Source of the DNA: Spisula solida
Lineage: Eukaryota; Mollusca; Bivalvia; Venerida; Mactridae
Length of the DNA stretch: 64,000 nt
Assembly: GCA_947247005.1 (NCBI GenBank)
Contig: OX365949.1
Location: 816,001-880,000, forward strand
Reading direction: 5' to 3'
Of this stretch, positions 35,006-48,800 are shown in pieces. The notes under the pieces were generated by a model. It worked only from the letters and a program-made list of their open reading frames with translations, did no database searches and was not told the DNA's origin. Position numbers and translations under genes: made by a program. Position 1 is the first letter of the stretch. Every line of letters starts with the position of its first letter.

Positions 35006-35838
35006 GGTACAGAGCAGAGCACAGCACAGCAGAGCACAGAGCATAGAACACAGAGCATAGAGCATAGAGCATAGAGCATAGAGCATAGAGCATAGAGCAT
35101 AGAGCATAGAGCATAGAGCATAGAGCATAGAGCATAGAGCATAGAGCACAGATCACAGATCACAGAGTAGAGCACAGAGAACAGAACACAGAGAACATGT
35201 CACAAAGCACAGAGCACAGAGTACATAGTACAGAGCACAGCACACAGAACACAGAACACAGAACACTCTAGCACAAAACACAGAGCAAAGAGCACAGAAC
35301 ACGGAACACAGAACACTCTAGCACAGAACAAAGAACACTCTAGTACAGAGCACAGAACACTCTAGTACAGAGCACAGAGCATAGAGCATAGAGCATAGAG
35401 CACAGACCACAGACCACAGACCACAGACCACAGACCACAGACCACAGACCACAGACCACAGACCACAGACCACAGACCACAGACCACAGAACACACTAGC
35501 ACAGAACACATGTCACATGTCACATAACACTCTAGCACAGAGCACAGAGCACAGAGCACAGAGCACAGAGCACAAAGCACAGAGCACAGAGCACAGAGCA
35601 CAGAGCACATAGCACATAGCACAGAGCACAGAGCACAGAGCACAGAGCACAGAGCACAGAGCACAGAGCACAGATCACATATCACAGAACACAGAGCACA
35701 GAGCACAGAGCACAGAGCACAGAGCACAGAGCATAGAGCACAGAACACAGAACACAGAGCACACTAGCACAGAACACAGAGCATAGAGAACAGAACACTC
35801 TAGCACAGAACACAGGGCACAGGGCACAAATCACAAAT

Positions 35839-35872
<34 letters not shown>

Positions 35873-35873
35873 A

Positions 35874-35932
<59 letters not shown>

Positions 35933-36198
35933 AGATCATAGATCACAGATCACAGATCACAGAACACAGAACACTCTAGCACAGAACACAGAGCACAGAA
36001 CACTCTAGCACAGATCACAGACCACAGATCACAGAGCGTAGAACACTATAGCACAGAGCACAGAGCACAGAACACTCTAGCACAGATCACAGAACACAGA
36101 TCATAGAGCACAGAACACTCTAGCCACAGATCACAGAACACAGAACACAGAGCACAGATCCCAGATCACAGAACACAGAGCACAGAGCACAGAGAGCA
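35006..36198 (+). repeat. Heptamer satellite (AGAGCAC/AGAGCAT family)
   Basis: Blocks of pure heptamers follow one another: agagcat (35041-35150), agaccac (35400-35490), agagcac (35530-35730) and gagcact (35840-35930). They are separated by aacactctagcacagaacac spacers that themselves recur (for example at about 35335, 35525, 35790, 35970, 36070). Three minus-strand frames (35362-35748 being the longest) are open only because of the repeat. Confidence 0.95.
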
Positions 36199-37288
36199 TT
36201 ACAGTGCAACACGACAAAGCAGTACATAGCTCATCACTGCATGGCTGTCTAGGCGGGAAAGTTCGGTTTATTCCACAAAGGCTGATTAATCAAATTTGCA
36301 CGATTTATCAGTGATATTTCAGTACAAAACTGACCAAATCTGTTTACTTTAGTAATTTGTGTAACCAATTTTGCAACAGTTGACCAAACCCAGTCATGTT
36401 TGTAAACATCACATTATCCTGTGCGCACTATATAGAGGGATAAGTATGAAAATTCGCATCTAACGAATACTACTGGTTTTACACTACATAATTATATTTG
36501 AAAACACAAATAATGTACCTAACTTCAATACAACGTGAATATAATACTGACATCCAATAGCAACTTATTATTTTTAAGATGTAAATGTTTTGGTTTATGT
36601 CCAGAGTATTTGTTTATGTACAATATTTATATACATTGTTTTAAATCTATCATTGTTTAAGAATAGATCCGAGCTTTTAGTCGCAAAAATTGTGATTTAA
36701 ATTTGGAAATTATAAAACTGTAAGTTGATATATTACTTGATCTAAAACCTTTGGGTTTTTTTAATTTTACGCTATCGATCATTTTCCGACGGCAATAAAA
36801 TTAGACACATCACCAACAATACAATAATCCTCGATCTTTATGCAAGAATATGTTGCAATGTCCTTGTGTCAAATTCATCAGTTTCTGCGAGAAAGTCGTT
36901 CCTTGCCGAAGATTATGCTTAGTGTTTATCTGATATACTAGTATTCCCCGCGTACGAAGCAAAACCCAAAAATTAGATTTTGGACAAGAAATAAACTGTT
37001 TAATTATGCTAACAGAAGATTGGAGTTTTAGGTTGATATGTTTGCACTATAACTCACTGTGATGCACTATCATGTCAAGTTTAAAACATTCGTGATCAAA
37101 ATTCGGTTATTTAACGTTTTCCATGTCGGGATCACGTGAATAGTGTTTCTGATGCCGACAGGAGGGTGAATGGATGGGGAATGAGTCACGCCGACTATCA
37201 TGTTTTGTAATCATATACCATTCTTACGATTATGTAAAATACAAATATACTGAAATCGAGCTAAGTAAAGTTTGTAACATCATTGATC
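36199..37288. other. No gene recognised; possible 5' region of paralogue C
   Basis: AT-rich. A TATA-like actatatagaggg lies near 36427. Nothing else could be supported. Confidence 0.35.
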
Positions 37289-38277
37289 GTACCGGTGACA
37301 TTACGGCGTACACTCGGTATCATATCGTACCGGTGACACTACGGCGTACACTCGGTATCATATCGTACCGGTGACATTACGGCGTACACTCGGTATCATA
37401 TCGTACCGTTGACATTACGGCATACACTCGGTATCATATTGTACCGGTGACATTACGGTGTACACTCGGTATCATATCGTACCGGTGACATTACGGCGTA
37501 CACTCGGTATCATATCATACCGATGACACTACGGCGCACACTGGGTATCATAAAGTACCGGTGACATTACGGCGTACACTCGGTATCATATTGTACCGGT
37601 GACATTACGGCGTACACTCGGTATTATATCGTACCGGTGACACTACGGCGCACACTCGATATCATATCGTACCGGTGACATTACGGCGTACACTCGGTAT
37701 TATATCGTACCGGTGACATTACGGCGTACACTCGGTATCATATCGTACCGGTGACATTACGGTGTACACTCGGTATCATATCGTACCGGTGACATTACGG
37801 CGTACACTCGGTATCATATCGTACCGGTGACATTACGGCGTACACTCGGTATCATATCGTACCGGTGACACTACGGCGCACACTCGGTATCATATCGTAC
37901 CGGTGACATTACGACGTACACTCGGTATCATATTGTACCGGTGACATTACGGCGTACACTCGGTATTATATCGTACCGGTGACACTACGGCGCACACTCG
38001 GTATCATATCGTACCGGTGACATTACGGCATACACTCGGTATCATATCGTACCGATGACATTACGGCGTACACTCGGTATCATATCGTACCGGTGACATT
38101 ACGGCGTACACTCGGTATCATATCGTACCGGTGACATTACGGTTTACACTCGGTATCATATCGTACCGGTGACACTACGGCGCACACTCGGTATCATATC
38201 GTACCGGTGACATTACGACGTACACTCGGTATCATATCGTACCGGTGACATTACGACGTACACTCGGTATCATATCG
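37289..38277 (+). repeat. 38-bp minisatellite, about 26 copies
   Basis: The unit is gtaccggtgacattacggcg then tacactcggtatcatatc, exactly 38 bases (starts at 37289, 37327, 37365...). Common variants are cacTac/cacAtt, gcgTac/gcgCac and ggcg/gacg. The array ends about 120 bases before the acceptor of paralogue C. 38 is not a multiple of three, so frames do not stay open for long. Confidence 0.95.
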
Positions 38278-38406
38278 GACAGTAGACTTGTTATATCTGC
38301 AACTGTTTTAAAACATGTTCCTACAAGAATGTTTAGCATGCATTAAGGTGCCGGGGACATCCAGTTTATACTAAGCATGTGTTTTATTTGTTTTCAGTAT
38401 TCATCA

Positions 38407-38630
38407 TGAATACTCCAGGATTTGGGTTTTCGAGCCGACCGAGAGAGGCACAGGGCACCCATTGTTCCAGCTGTTATGTTGGAAAGTCGGGGTTTGGAAG
38501 CACTGTCAAATATGGAAGTAAATGTTCTGGTTGTCTGCGTCATAGAGCTATGACGTCATCAGTTGGTCAAACCGGAAGGAGAAGATCGTCGGGTAATGGC
38601 GTCTTCATGATAATGAGGCTGTTTCGTTAA
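38407..38630 (+). CDS. HCCC mini-protein, divergent paralogue C
   Basis: A 74-residue frame starting 9 bases after an acceptor (tttgttttcag, ending 38397). The core H19-x3-C23-x16-C40-SG-C43 with GFG between the second and third ligands matches the family, and an extra Cys lies at 20. RHR follows. The protein lacks three family traits: no N-terminal WG repeats (MNTPGFGF instead), VG where others have WG after the core, and termination right after the hydrophobic VFMIMRLF, so no AKKSLWG. The phase-2 frame used by A and B does not lead into the family frame here, so a coding first exon like theirs is unlikely. Either a specialised or a decaying member; the frame is intact. Confidence 0.65.
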
Positions 38631-38657
38631 CTACGTGGCATACATTGTTTTATAAGG

Positions 38658-38663
38658 AATAAA
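38658..38663 (+). terminator. Candidate polyadenylation signal, paralogue C
   Basis: AATAAA 28 bases after the stop codon of paralogue C, giving a very short 3' UTR. Confidence 0.5.
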
Positions 38664-39427
38664 ATATCGTGTGAACGATGGGTGACATTGTTGAAGAACA
38701 ATAGTTTTCTTAGTCATGTGGACTATTATTGTTATTAAATATTTGCACTAATTTCAATGCCGGTTTTGTTTGTCATTATTTAACTCATGGTGTACATGAG
38801 TAGTTCAGCAATACAATATTAATAGTGGTTACTGTTTTTAAAAACACAACTCAAAGACTCGACATTATACGTATACAACAGTTATGATGATGTTTCCATA
38901 TCTTCTAACCAATGACGTCTACTATTTCGTCGTTAGTAGTTATTTTCGTGTATACAAATACATTATAAATATATGAGCCGTTTTCGTCGAAAACCGGGCT
39001 TAGTGACAAATCTATGAAAATCACGATAATATAGCGTTATAAAGAAAAGACCCTTATGAATGGTTTCTGAAAATTTGAGCAAAATATAACATCAAATTAC
39101 AAAGTTACTGACTTTTAAAACTAACAACTCCTGTTCTACTTTTTGAATGACGTCGCAAACGTTTATTTGACGTAACGTTAATTAACACGTATTTCACAAA
39201 TCCAGAATTTGATAAATTCTTGACGTAAACGTTTCAGAACTGTTTTTCATTCGACAGAATTATATTCTCATTTTAATCAAAAAATATCAAAATCGTAAAT
39301 GTTTGCTTTTAGAGAAAAGAAGCTTCTCTTTTAACCACTAACCCCTCGTTTTTCTCATTATGGATTCTTTTCAGAAATTGGTCTCCATAGCAACGGCAGA
39401 AGTTATTTTAACATAATGCGTTAGAAA
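38664..39427. other. No gene recognised
   Basis: AT-rich intergenic sequence; nothing was seen. Confidence 0.45.
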
Positions 39428-39580
39428 AAATAAACATAAGAGATATAGAGGATATTTGTTTGTTTTGATTGAATATGGTTTATATCTCATCGTGTAGTGT
39501 TAAACTTCAATATTTTCATTAACCATATTCGATCAAAACAAACAAACAAACAAATATTATATTTATTTTATGCTTATCTT
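39428..39580. mobile_element. Near-palindromic fold-back element
   Basis: The left arm gatatttgtttgttttgatt then gaatatggtt (39451-39480) pairs with the right arm aaccatattcgatcaaaaca then aacaaac...aaatatta (39521-39558). The spacer is about 40 bases. It has no coding capacity and its sequence is unrelated to the fold-backs at 14.1 and 16.9 kb. Confidence 0.65.
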
Positions 39581-41407
39581 GTGTCAAAACCGGTACTATT
39601 TATGCCAAATTACCACTGTGGTTAAACTGTGTTTGAATATATTATTCCATTAATATTTTTCAATTCAAAATCCGCCATCTTGGATAATGGTGAATATGTG
39701 AAAACGATTTTTTGAGATTTTTTGCATCAAATCATACACCAACTTGTAGGAAATGGTCTAACTAAAAATATGAACCCCCACATGACACGTTTGCATTCAG
39801 ATATAAAAAAAATACAGCCAATTTAGTTTTTGGTAAAATTAAAGTAGTCCCTTAAGGAGGCGGAGCTTATATCAGTCACAGTGAGAGTTATAACCAGTGA
39901 CTTATATAGGTTTTATTTCACTGATAGAACTACATAATTATCTCATCAGTTAGCATTAAATAAAGTACTATATAATCCTAACACTTCAAATTAAATCAAA
40001 GAGCATTATTTTTTTTCATTTGCGAGCATTTTAAAAAACCCTATTACACAGTTATTATATAATGTCATTAATAAGCTCTATTTTGCTGGAGATCGGCTCA
40101 TAACGTTTTGTTTCAAAAGTTCAATTTGCTATTTTGATATATATGTAATTCTACTGTATTGGCAATTAACATCCATTTGTTTTCGTCAAAAAACATTGAC
40201 GTAAAAGAAGAAGAATTATGTCACAAACGTTGCGACACAAGAGGTTCAAATATCAAGATCGCAATGTATTTGAAAGTACCTGGTTTCCAAATCAGATACG
40301 TAGGCAATACATGTTTAATTAGGCTAGTGAATTTACAAGAGCATTTTGAAACCAATTTTGCTGACAATGGCTTATGAAGTAAAAGTAGAACGTCATGCGG
40401 TTAAACCATAATAATCCGGGTATCAGTATTATTATACACACATTGTATAAACCTGTTCAACAGGTCTTATAGATACAATAAGATATAAGGCAGCTCAATA
40501 ACTTTTACCAATCAATAGTAAACTTATTTCGACAAAACGCTTTCGTATATAAAACAATTTTCAGTAATACGATATCGAAGATATTTCACAATCGATATGC
40601 TACTGTAGACAATGAAATTTAAATATTGTTGACATCTGTCACACAATTTAAAAATAGATCTATATCAAGTGTCAGTATACGAAATATAAACAGTTTGGTC
40701 ATCTGAGACAACATAAGACATTGTATATTATCTGTCACCGTGGGGTTTCCTGAGGATGGAATTGGACCTCTGTCTGATTCCCTTGTGTGTTCGTAAGAGA
40801 AAACCCAATGGAGAGTCTAGTTCCTTATGTTATATTTATAGATGGATGTAAATAAGATTTTGAGCGGGAAACACCTTCATGTGAGCTCGTGCGTTATAAA
40901 ACCCGGTGATAGATTATTAGGCCACTCCGGTCCCTACTTGTCCCATCTGGTCCCGGTCCCAAGAACATTATGTGAAATGTGTGATGCCATAAAGGGCGTC
41001 CGCAAGCGCCAAGACGTTTCTTCATTTGATAGATCTAGTTTCCCCACTACAGATACTAACTTTACTATTTGCTCATGCGCGCTAAATGACCATTGCTTTC
41101 GATACACATTAAAACACCATCAAAGCTGTAAGCAAATATGTTCCGGTAGCAATTTACCTCTGTTGCAATTAGTGGTCCATACAAAATGTACCATGTTAGC
41201 GTTGTAGATATAGAATTGGCTTATTTCCCGAGCAGTCAGGGCTCAATACTGGTTAGGGCAGGTTATATTCTTCACGGACATCAACTATGATCAGATACTC
41301 CAAATATGGAGTTATTCGTAACTTCAGGAAGATAAAGTATGACTGACTGTCGGCACAACACATTAGTAAGCCAACGAATAAATAAACAAAACGACTGACC
41401 AACAAAC
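39581..41407. other. No gene supported; one 121-codon orphan frame
   Basis: Mostly AT-rich. A plus-strand frame at 40842-41207 contains an H-x3-C and a later C-E-M-C, but the spacing (27 residues) is outside the family range, there is no glycine-flanked aromatic between them, and there is no family tail. It is treated as a chance frame. Confidence 0.4.
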
Positions 41408-41430
41408 GAAGTAAGTAAGTAAGTAAGTAA

Positions 41431-44400
41431 CAAACTAACCAACCTACGACCAAACCAACCTACGACCAAACCAACCTACGACCAAACCAAACTACGACCA
41501 AACCAACCTTCGACCAAACCAACCAACGACCAAACCAACCTACGACCAAACCAAACTACGACCAAACCAACCAACGACCAAACCAACCAACGACCAAACC
41601 AACCTTCGACCAAACCAACCAACGACCAAACCAACCAACGACCAACCAAACTACGACCAAACCAACCTACGACCAACCAAACTACGACCAAATCAAACTA
41701 CGACCAAACCAACCTACGACCAACCAAACTACGACCAAATCAAACTACGACCAAACCAACCTACGACCAACCAAACTACGACCAAATCAAACTACGACCA
41801 AACCAACCTACGACCAACCAAACTACGACCAAATCAAACTACGACCAAACCAACCAACGACCAAACCAACCAACGACCAACCAAACTACGACCAAACCAA
41901 CCAACGACCAAACGAACCAACGACCAACCAAACTACGACCAAATCAAACTACGACCAAACCAACCTACGACCAAACCAACCTACGACCAAATCAAACTAC
42001 GACCAAACCAACCAACGACCAACCAAACTACGACCAAATCAAACTACGACCAAACCAACCTACGACCAAACCAACCTACGACCAAACCAACCAACGACCA
42101 ACCAAACTACGACCAAACCAACCAACGACCAACCAAACTACGACCAAATCAAACTACGACCAAACCAACCAACGACCAAACCAACCAACGACCAACCAAA
42201 CTACGACCAAATCAAACTACGACCAAACCAACCTACGACCAAACCAACCAACGACCAACCAAACTACGACCAAATCAAACTACGACCAAACCAACCTACG
42301 ACCAAACCAACCTACGACCAAATCAAACTACGACCAAACCAACCTACGACCAACCAAACTACGACCAAATCAAACTACGACCAAACCAACCAACGACCAA
42401 ACCAACCAACGACCAACCAAACTACGACCAAACCAACCAACGACCAAACCAACCAACAACCAACCAAACTACGACCAAATCAAACTACGACCAAACCAAC
42501 CAACGACCAAACCAGCCAACGGCCAACCAAACAACGACCAAACCAACCAACGACCAAACCAACCAACGACCAACCAAACTACGACCAAATCAAACTACGC
42601 CCAAACCAACCTACGACCAAACCAACCTACGACCAAATCAAACTACGACCAAACCAACCTACGACCAAACCAACCTACGACCAAATCAAACTACGACCAA
42701 ACCAACATACGACCAACCAAACTACGACCAAATCAAACTACGACCAAACCAACCAACGACCAAACCAACCAACGACCAACCAAACTACGACCAAACCAAC
42801 CAACGACCAAACCAACCAACGACCAACCAAACTACGACCAAATCAAACTACGACCAAACCAACCAACGACCAAACCAACCAACGACCAACCAAACTACGA
42901 CCAAATCAAACTACGACCAAACCAACCTACGACCAAACCAACCTACGACCAAATCAAACTACGACCAAACCAACCTACGACCAAACCAACCTACAACCAA
43001 ATCAAACTACGACCAAACCAACCTACGACCAACCAAACTACGACCAAATCAAACTACGACCAAACCAACCAACGACCAAACCAACCAACGACCAACCAAA
43101 CTACGACCAAACCAACCAACGACCAAACCAACCAACGACCAACCAAACTACGACCAAATCAAACTACGACCAAACCAACCTACGACCAAACCAACCTACG
43201 ACCAAATCAAACTACGACCAAACCAACCAACGACCAACCAAACTACGACCAAATCAAACTACGACCAAACCAACCTACGACCAAACCAACCAACGACCAA
43301 CCAAACTACGACCAAACCAACCAACGACCAACCAAACTACGACCAAATCAAACTACGACCAAACCAACCAACGACCAAACCAACCAACGACCAACCAAAC
43401 TACGACCAAACCAACCTACGACCAAACCAACCAACGACCAAACCAACCAACGACCAACCAAACTACGACCAAACCAACCTACGACCAAACCAACCAACGA
43501 CCAAACCAACCAACCAAACTACGACCAACCAAACTACGACCAAATCAAACTACGACCAAACCAACCTACGACCAAACCAACCTACGACCAAACCAACCTA
43601 CGACCAAACCAACCTACGACCAAACCAACCAACGACCAAATCAAACTACGACCAAACCAACCAACGACCAAACCAACCTACGACCAAATCAAACTACGAC
43701 CAAACCAACCTACGACCAAACCAAACTACGACCAACCAAACTACGACCAAATCAAACTACGACCAAACCAACCTACGACCAAACCAACCTACGACCAAAC
43801 CAACCTACGACCAAACCAACCTACGACCAAACCAACCAACGACCAAATCAAACTACGACCAAACCAACCAACGACCAACCAAACTACGACCAAATCAAAC
43901 TACGACCAAACCAACCTACGACCAAACCAACCTACCACCAACCAACCTACGACCAAATCAAACTACGACCAAACCAACCTACGACCAAACCAAACTACGA
44001 CCAAATCAAACTACGACCAAACCAACCTACGACCAAACCAACCTACGACCAAATCAAACTACGACCAAACCAACCTACGACCAAACCAACCTACGACCAA
44101 CCAAACTACGACCAAATCAAACTACGACCAAACCAACCTACGACCAAACCAACCTACGACCAAATCAAAGTACGACCAAACCAACCAACGACCAACCAAA
44201 CTACGACCAAACCAACCTACGACCAACCAAACTACGACCAAACCAAACTACGACCAAACCAAACTAGGACCAAACCAACCAACGACCAACCAAACTACGA
44301 CCAAACCAACCTACGACCAAACCAAACTACGACCAAACCAAACTACGACAAAACCAACCAACGACCAACCAAACTACGACCAAACCAACCTACGACCAAC

Positions 44401-44785
44401 CACACTACGACCAAACCAACCTACGACCAAATCAAACTACGACCAAACCAACCTACGACCAACCAACCTACGACCAAACCAAACTACGACCAAACCAACC
44501 TACGACCAAATCAAACTACGACCAAACCAACCAACGACCAAACCAACCAACGACCAACCAAACTACGACCAAATCAAACTACGACCAAACCAACCTACGA
44601 CCAAACCAACCAACGACCAACCAAACTACGACCAAACCAACCAACGACCAACCAAACTACGACCAAATCAAACTACGACCAAACCAACCTACGACCAAAC
44701 CAACCTACGACCAAATCAAACTACGACCAAACCAAACTACGACCAAACCAACCTACGACCAAACCAAACTACGACCAACCAACAT
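41431..44785 (+). repeat. 15/16-bp satellite, about 3.35 kb
   Basis: The array is built from three interleaved unit types: cgaccaaaccaaccta/a (16), cgaccaaccaaacta (15) and cgaccaaatcaaacta (16). These combine into larger recurring strings, for example a 15-mer, then the AATC 16-mer, then two or more AACC 16-mers. An (AAGT)n run of about five units at 41409-41430 precedes it. There is almost no sequence other than C, A, G and T of these units until ccaacatattgtac at 44776. Confidence 0.95.
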
Positions 44786-44940
44786 ATTGTACTTGAGTCG
44801 AGAGAAATAAAGAAGTGTAAGTGGTGACAATAGCGGTCGACAGTTTTAGAATATAACGTATTTATTTCACAACCCTTGTGACGATCGTGTCCTACGTTAG
44901 TAAAAGTCTACTTGTAATCGATAAATTGCTTAACTTTACT

Positions 44941-45165
44941 AAATCCATTACAAAATTTCATTCTTACTGGCACTATATAATAAATGCCGTATAATGCGAA
45001 ATTTTCATACATGTATTTAGCTTAGATATTAGATAGATTGAGAGAGTAATAAATCCATTGCAAAATTTCATTCTTACAGGCACTATATAATAAATGCCGT
45101 TAAATACAAAGTTTTCATATTTAGCTTAGATATTAGATAGATTGAAAGACTAATAAATTCAGAGA
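44941..45165 (+). repeat. 110-bp tandem duplication
   Basis: aaatccattacaaaatttca (44940) recurs as aaatccattgcaaaatttca (45051), followed in both by ttctta..ggcactatataa and ...agcttagatattagatagat. Two copies with a few differences. Confidence 0.85.
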
Positions 45166-45604
45166 TACCATCGGAGCTACAGAAACACGACTCATTGGTT
45201 ATTCAATGTCTAACACTTTGTTGGATGAAAAAAAAACAGTTATAGGTACACCAATTATACTTTAGCATTGTAAACATATAAATCTGTACCGGATCAAAGG
45301 AAACTTGACAAAACTTGACAAAACCGAATTATTTAGCTTTATGCAAATAAATCTCACCGATCATATTACTTTACATTAAAATTATAACGTGTTTGTACTC
45401 AGCATTAATCATTGCTGTGTTATAATATCTCATTTTATGAGATTTTAGTTTACGTAATTTATGCACGTGACCTACAAAATTAATATAGTTTATTTTTTTC
45501 AACTAGTTTTGCTTACATTGACCTAAGTGATATGAATAAGATAAACAAACGTATTACAAGTATATCATTGTGGTTAATTTCGTTTAGGTACTTCCCACTA
45601 GGCG

Positions 45605-45870
45605 TATTTATAGCCACACTCACCAAGAGGAAAAGTTTTTGCGTCGTTGCTGAAAGTTTTGCATCATTATTGGGAATCCAGAAAATTTGGACGGAAATCT
45701 CGAGCATATAAACGAGTGAATAAATCCAGGAGCTCCATTGAAAGACAGGGCCGCTCACAGTACTGAGTGAATTCACGAACAATATCCAACGATTCTTGCC
45801 GACGGATAGGTTCTCTATACTTGCAGTCGGATATCGACATTTGTTTGAGAAGAAAGCTCAGCGCAACTCT
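45605..45870 (+). promoter_or_regulatory. Candidate promoter and non-coding first exon of paralogue D
   Basis: TATA-like tatttata at 45605-45612 and a better TATAAA at 45707-45712 precede a more GC-rich stretch ending in a strong donor (caactct/gtaagtattt, 45871). The next family acceptor is ctactttcag at 49606, just before the start codon of paralogue D. The assignment rests on position, base composition and the donor only. Confidence 0.35.
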
Positions 45871-48800
45871 GTAAGTATTTTGTAAACTCAATGCGAATTG
45901 TTATTTTTCTGCAAATTTTATTGCATTTTAATGATGAACAACTGTGCATGATAACAATAAATAATAGCTTGGTACAAAAGCGTTTGTAAATAGAAAAAAG
46001 TTAAACATATTTTATTGTCAACAATAAATCAAATGGCAACTGGGTTGAACCATCATGTTTTGCGCAGACTGTGCACTCTGTGCGCGCGATTTTCTACCCA
46101 TTTCTGATTTGATGTCTAAATCTACTTCGATTATTAAATTATTTGATGTCGTTAAGTTGTTTTACATCTGCTGCGGTATCAGGTTCCAACAGTTTTGTAT
46201 AGTTTTCATAAAACTGCATCGAAATGCAAATTTAAAAACCTCACACAAAGACAAGTCGACTGAAATTTTAACATGATACATTTCAGTATTTTTGTAATTA
46301 ATACTTTGTAAGACGTAAAATGATGTTCCGACAGGCGCTTGATTTTTTTAAGAAGATGTCCGAGTCTCGTTTGTTTTCAGTTTGATAAATAAATAAATAT
46401 TTACAAAAGCCGCATCGTGCTTGTTACATACGTGGGCTTTTAAAAATAATTACATTTAACTAATTGCATTTTTTAAAATCGCATTTGTTTTCAATTTCTT
46501 CGTAAATAATTAGACACTATGTTGATGCTTGTAGTCTTTTTACGTTTTTGGGGCGAGAAAAGGTCACTATAAAATTATATAATATGCGATATTAAATTAA
46601 TTCAATAATTGACCGAGGCAAAAAGTTTAACAAACGATGCTTTCTTTTTGCCGAACTTTGATAATGAAATGATATCCCAATTTATTGATTCAAGCTTTGC
46701 AATAATGGCTATTGGTTTGGTCAAGTTCTTTCTGTCATTTCACTACTGTCGTCACCATCACATGTGTAGCGATTGGCTGGTTCTTGTAGAAGAAGAAAAG
46801 CACTGGTTTAAATATTAATTCCAGAAAATGTTATTAGTTCAACCGTCTACCACTTATGCTTGAGGTCTGTGATTGCTCATTTTGTGTGTTCCTTTTTATG
46901 CATACGTGATTGCTGGTTCTGTTGAGTGCTGCCTTCCCTGTCCGATTTGTTGTTATCTTTTTATATGGAAACGACGTAACATCCACACAAAGTTAATAAC
47001 AAAAACTGTTTTTGAACGGTGAAATATAAGGCATATTTTAGCATTAAAAAGGTAGCAACATTATAAACAATAGGTTAGTAATAAACAACTAGCGAAAGAT
47101 TACAAATAAAAACAACTTGATAACTCTTATCACCATTTTCTGCTATATGAAATTTTGCAGAAAATAATCGTTGTTGTTGTAGAATTTTTACTTTTTTCTA
47201 TCGTACTGTTCACCAGCATTGTGGCGAGATAAAACATAATATGCGAACTTTTAGTGCGTAATTATGTAGGGACGTTGCATTCAATTAATAAAATATGATT
47301 TATAAGATACGTCGGTCATATTTGTTGTGCACAGAAATGCGTATAATCATGTATTAAAAAGTATCTATAAACTGAACTAACAATTCATTCATAAATATTT
47401 CCAACTAAGGTCCCAGGGGTTCGATCCTTAGCGGCACAAATGATAGCACACAGGATGTACATTGTTGCAACCTTCAAGTATACTCGTATTTTTAATTGAC
47501 ATATAAATAAATGTAAATCATGACATAACTTCAAATGATTGTAATAAATTAGAGTTGCATCGATTAATATCCAACATGATTAACACAACCGAATGACGAT
47601 TAACAACTTTTTTGTAAGTTTACGCGAAATGCATCCACGTAATTGATTCATTTGCATGCCATTTATTCGAGTCAACAATCGTGTAAAAACGATGACCTTC
47701 ATGACTCGAACCGGATTTCCGTGATTAATACAACTATACTAACATACTTTATACATACTTATAGTAAAACCTCAATAAACGCTAGTGAGTCTAGTTAAAT
47801 CATGGTGGCTAAACGGTTAAATAAATAACTTTTTCGTTACTTTCATCGAGTTAATGTTCAGAAATAATCACTCGAGTCTGACGTCCCAGAACGGCCTGAT
47901 GAATGGCCGACTTCCACTCGGCCTCCGGACCGATAAGCCAATACGCCGACCGAACTTCGTAAATGCGTTCGAATGAACGTTTTGTGAACTAAGCGTGTGC
48001 GCCGTTTATTAATCATTACGGCGTTACGGCACATAAATGAAGGTTTGGTTTGAGTTCCATCAACAGTTTTACATACATTCCCATTATAACATCCTGGCAC
48101 TGGGCCAACCGGTTTTGTAACTTATTGCATATTGAGTGCACATCAGGCTAGGTATACAAACCGTCATAATAGTCACTTTTAAGGAGTTCGGATCGTATTT
48201 CTGAATAAAGCTTTCTACTCAATATTTTTTAAAATATGTAAAAATGAATGTTGTTATAAGTTTAATGAAACTAAGTGTTGTTTGAACTGGTTTTGATCGA
48301 ACCCAATACCCCACCTCGTTCCCGCGGCCACAAAATACATTAATAATTACATAATCTATACTAAGTCAGCCTATTTATTCACAACAACTTGACATTTGTT
48401 CTGTACTAGTAGAAGCGATGGCAATGTGATAATGCTACCGGAATGTGACCAGTCTAAGTGTGGATAAATTTATGCAAAAATCTAGTTTTTATACCAGCAT
48501 AAATAATTGAATAAATTATTTAAATGTATAGATCCAGATCACAGATACATAAAAATGACGTGTTTTACAAATATTATATATAATTGTTTACATAACGCTA
48601 CATTAGGGATAAATGTCATATCCATTTTCTTCCCTAGTATCAAACGTTCATTGTTGTACTGTTTAGTAAGTGGTTCAATGGGGCAAACGGGAAGTTTGTT
48701 TATTGTTAATCCATTAAGCTAAGTATCAACCACATTCAATGTAACCTGGTATTATTGGAGTCCTTGGCCTGCAAATTTCATTCACATAACGAAAATCCCC

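Noticed and set aside
35318..35748. Cys/Leu-rich minus-strand frames
   Set aside because: By-products of the heptamer satellite (21 bases = 7 codons).
37289..38277. Possible CRISPR-like array
   Set aside because: Units are contiguous with no unique spacers, in a eukaryotic context; an ordinary minisatellite.
40842..41207. 121-codon frame with H-x3-C and a later C-x2-C
   Set aside because: Ligand spacing of 27, no central aromatic-Gly, no WG and no tail; not convincing as a sixth family member.
47858..48100. 80-codon minus-strand frame in a GC-richer patch
   Set aside because: No recognisable motif, leader or splice context; may be a repeat fragment.
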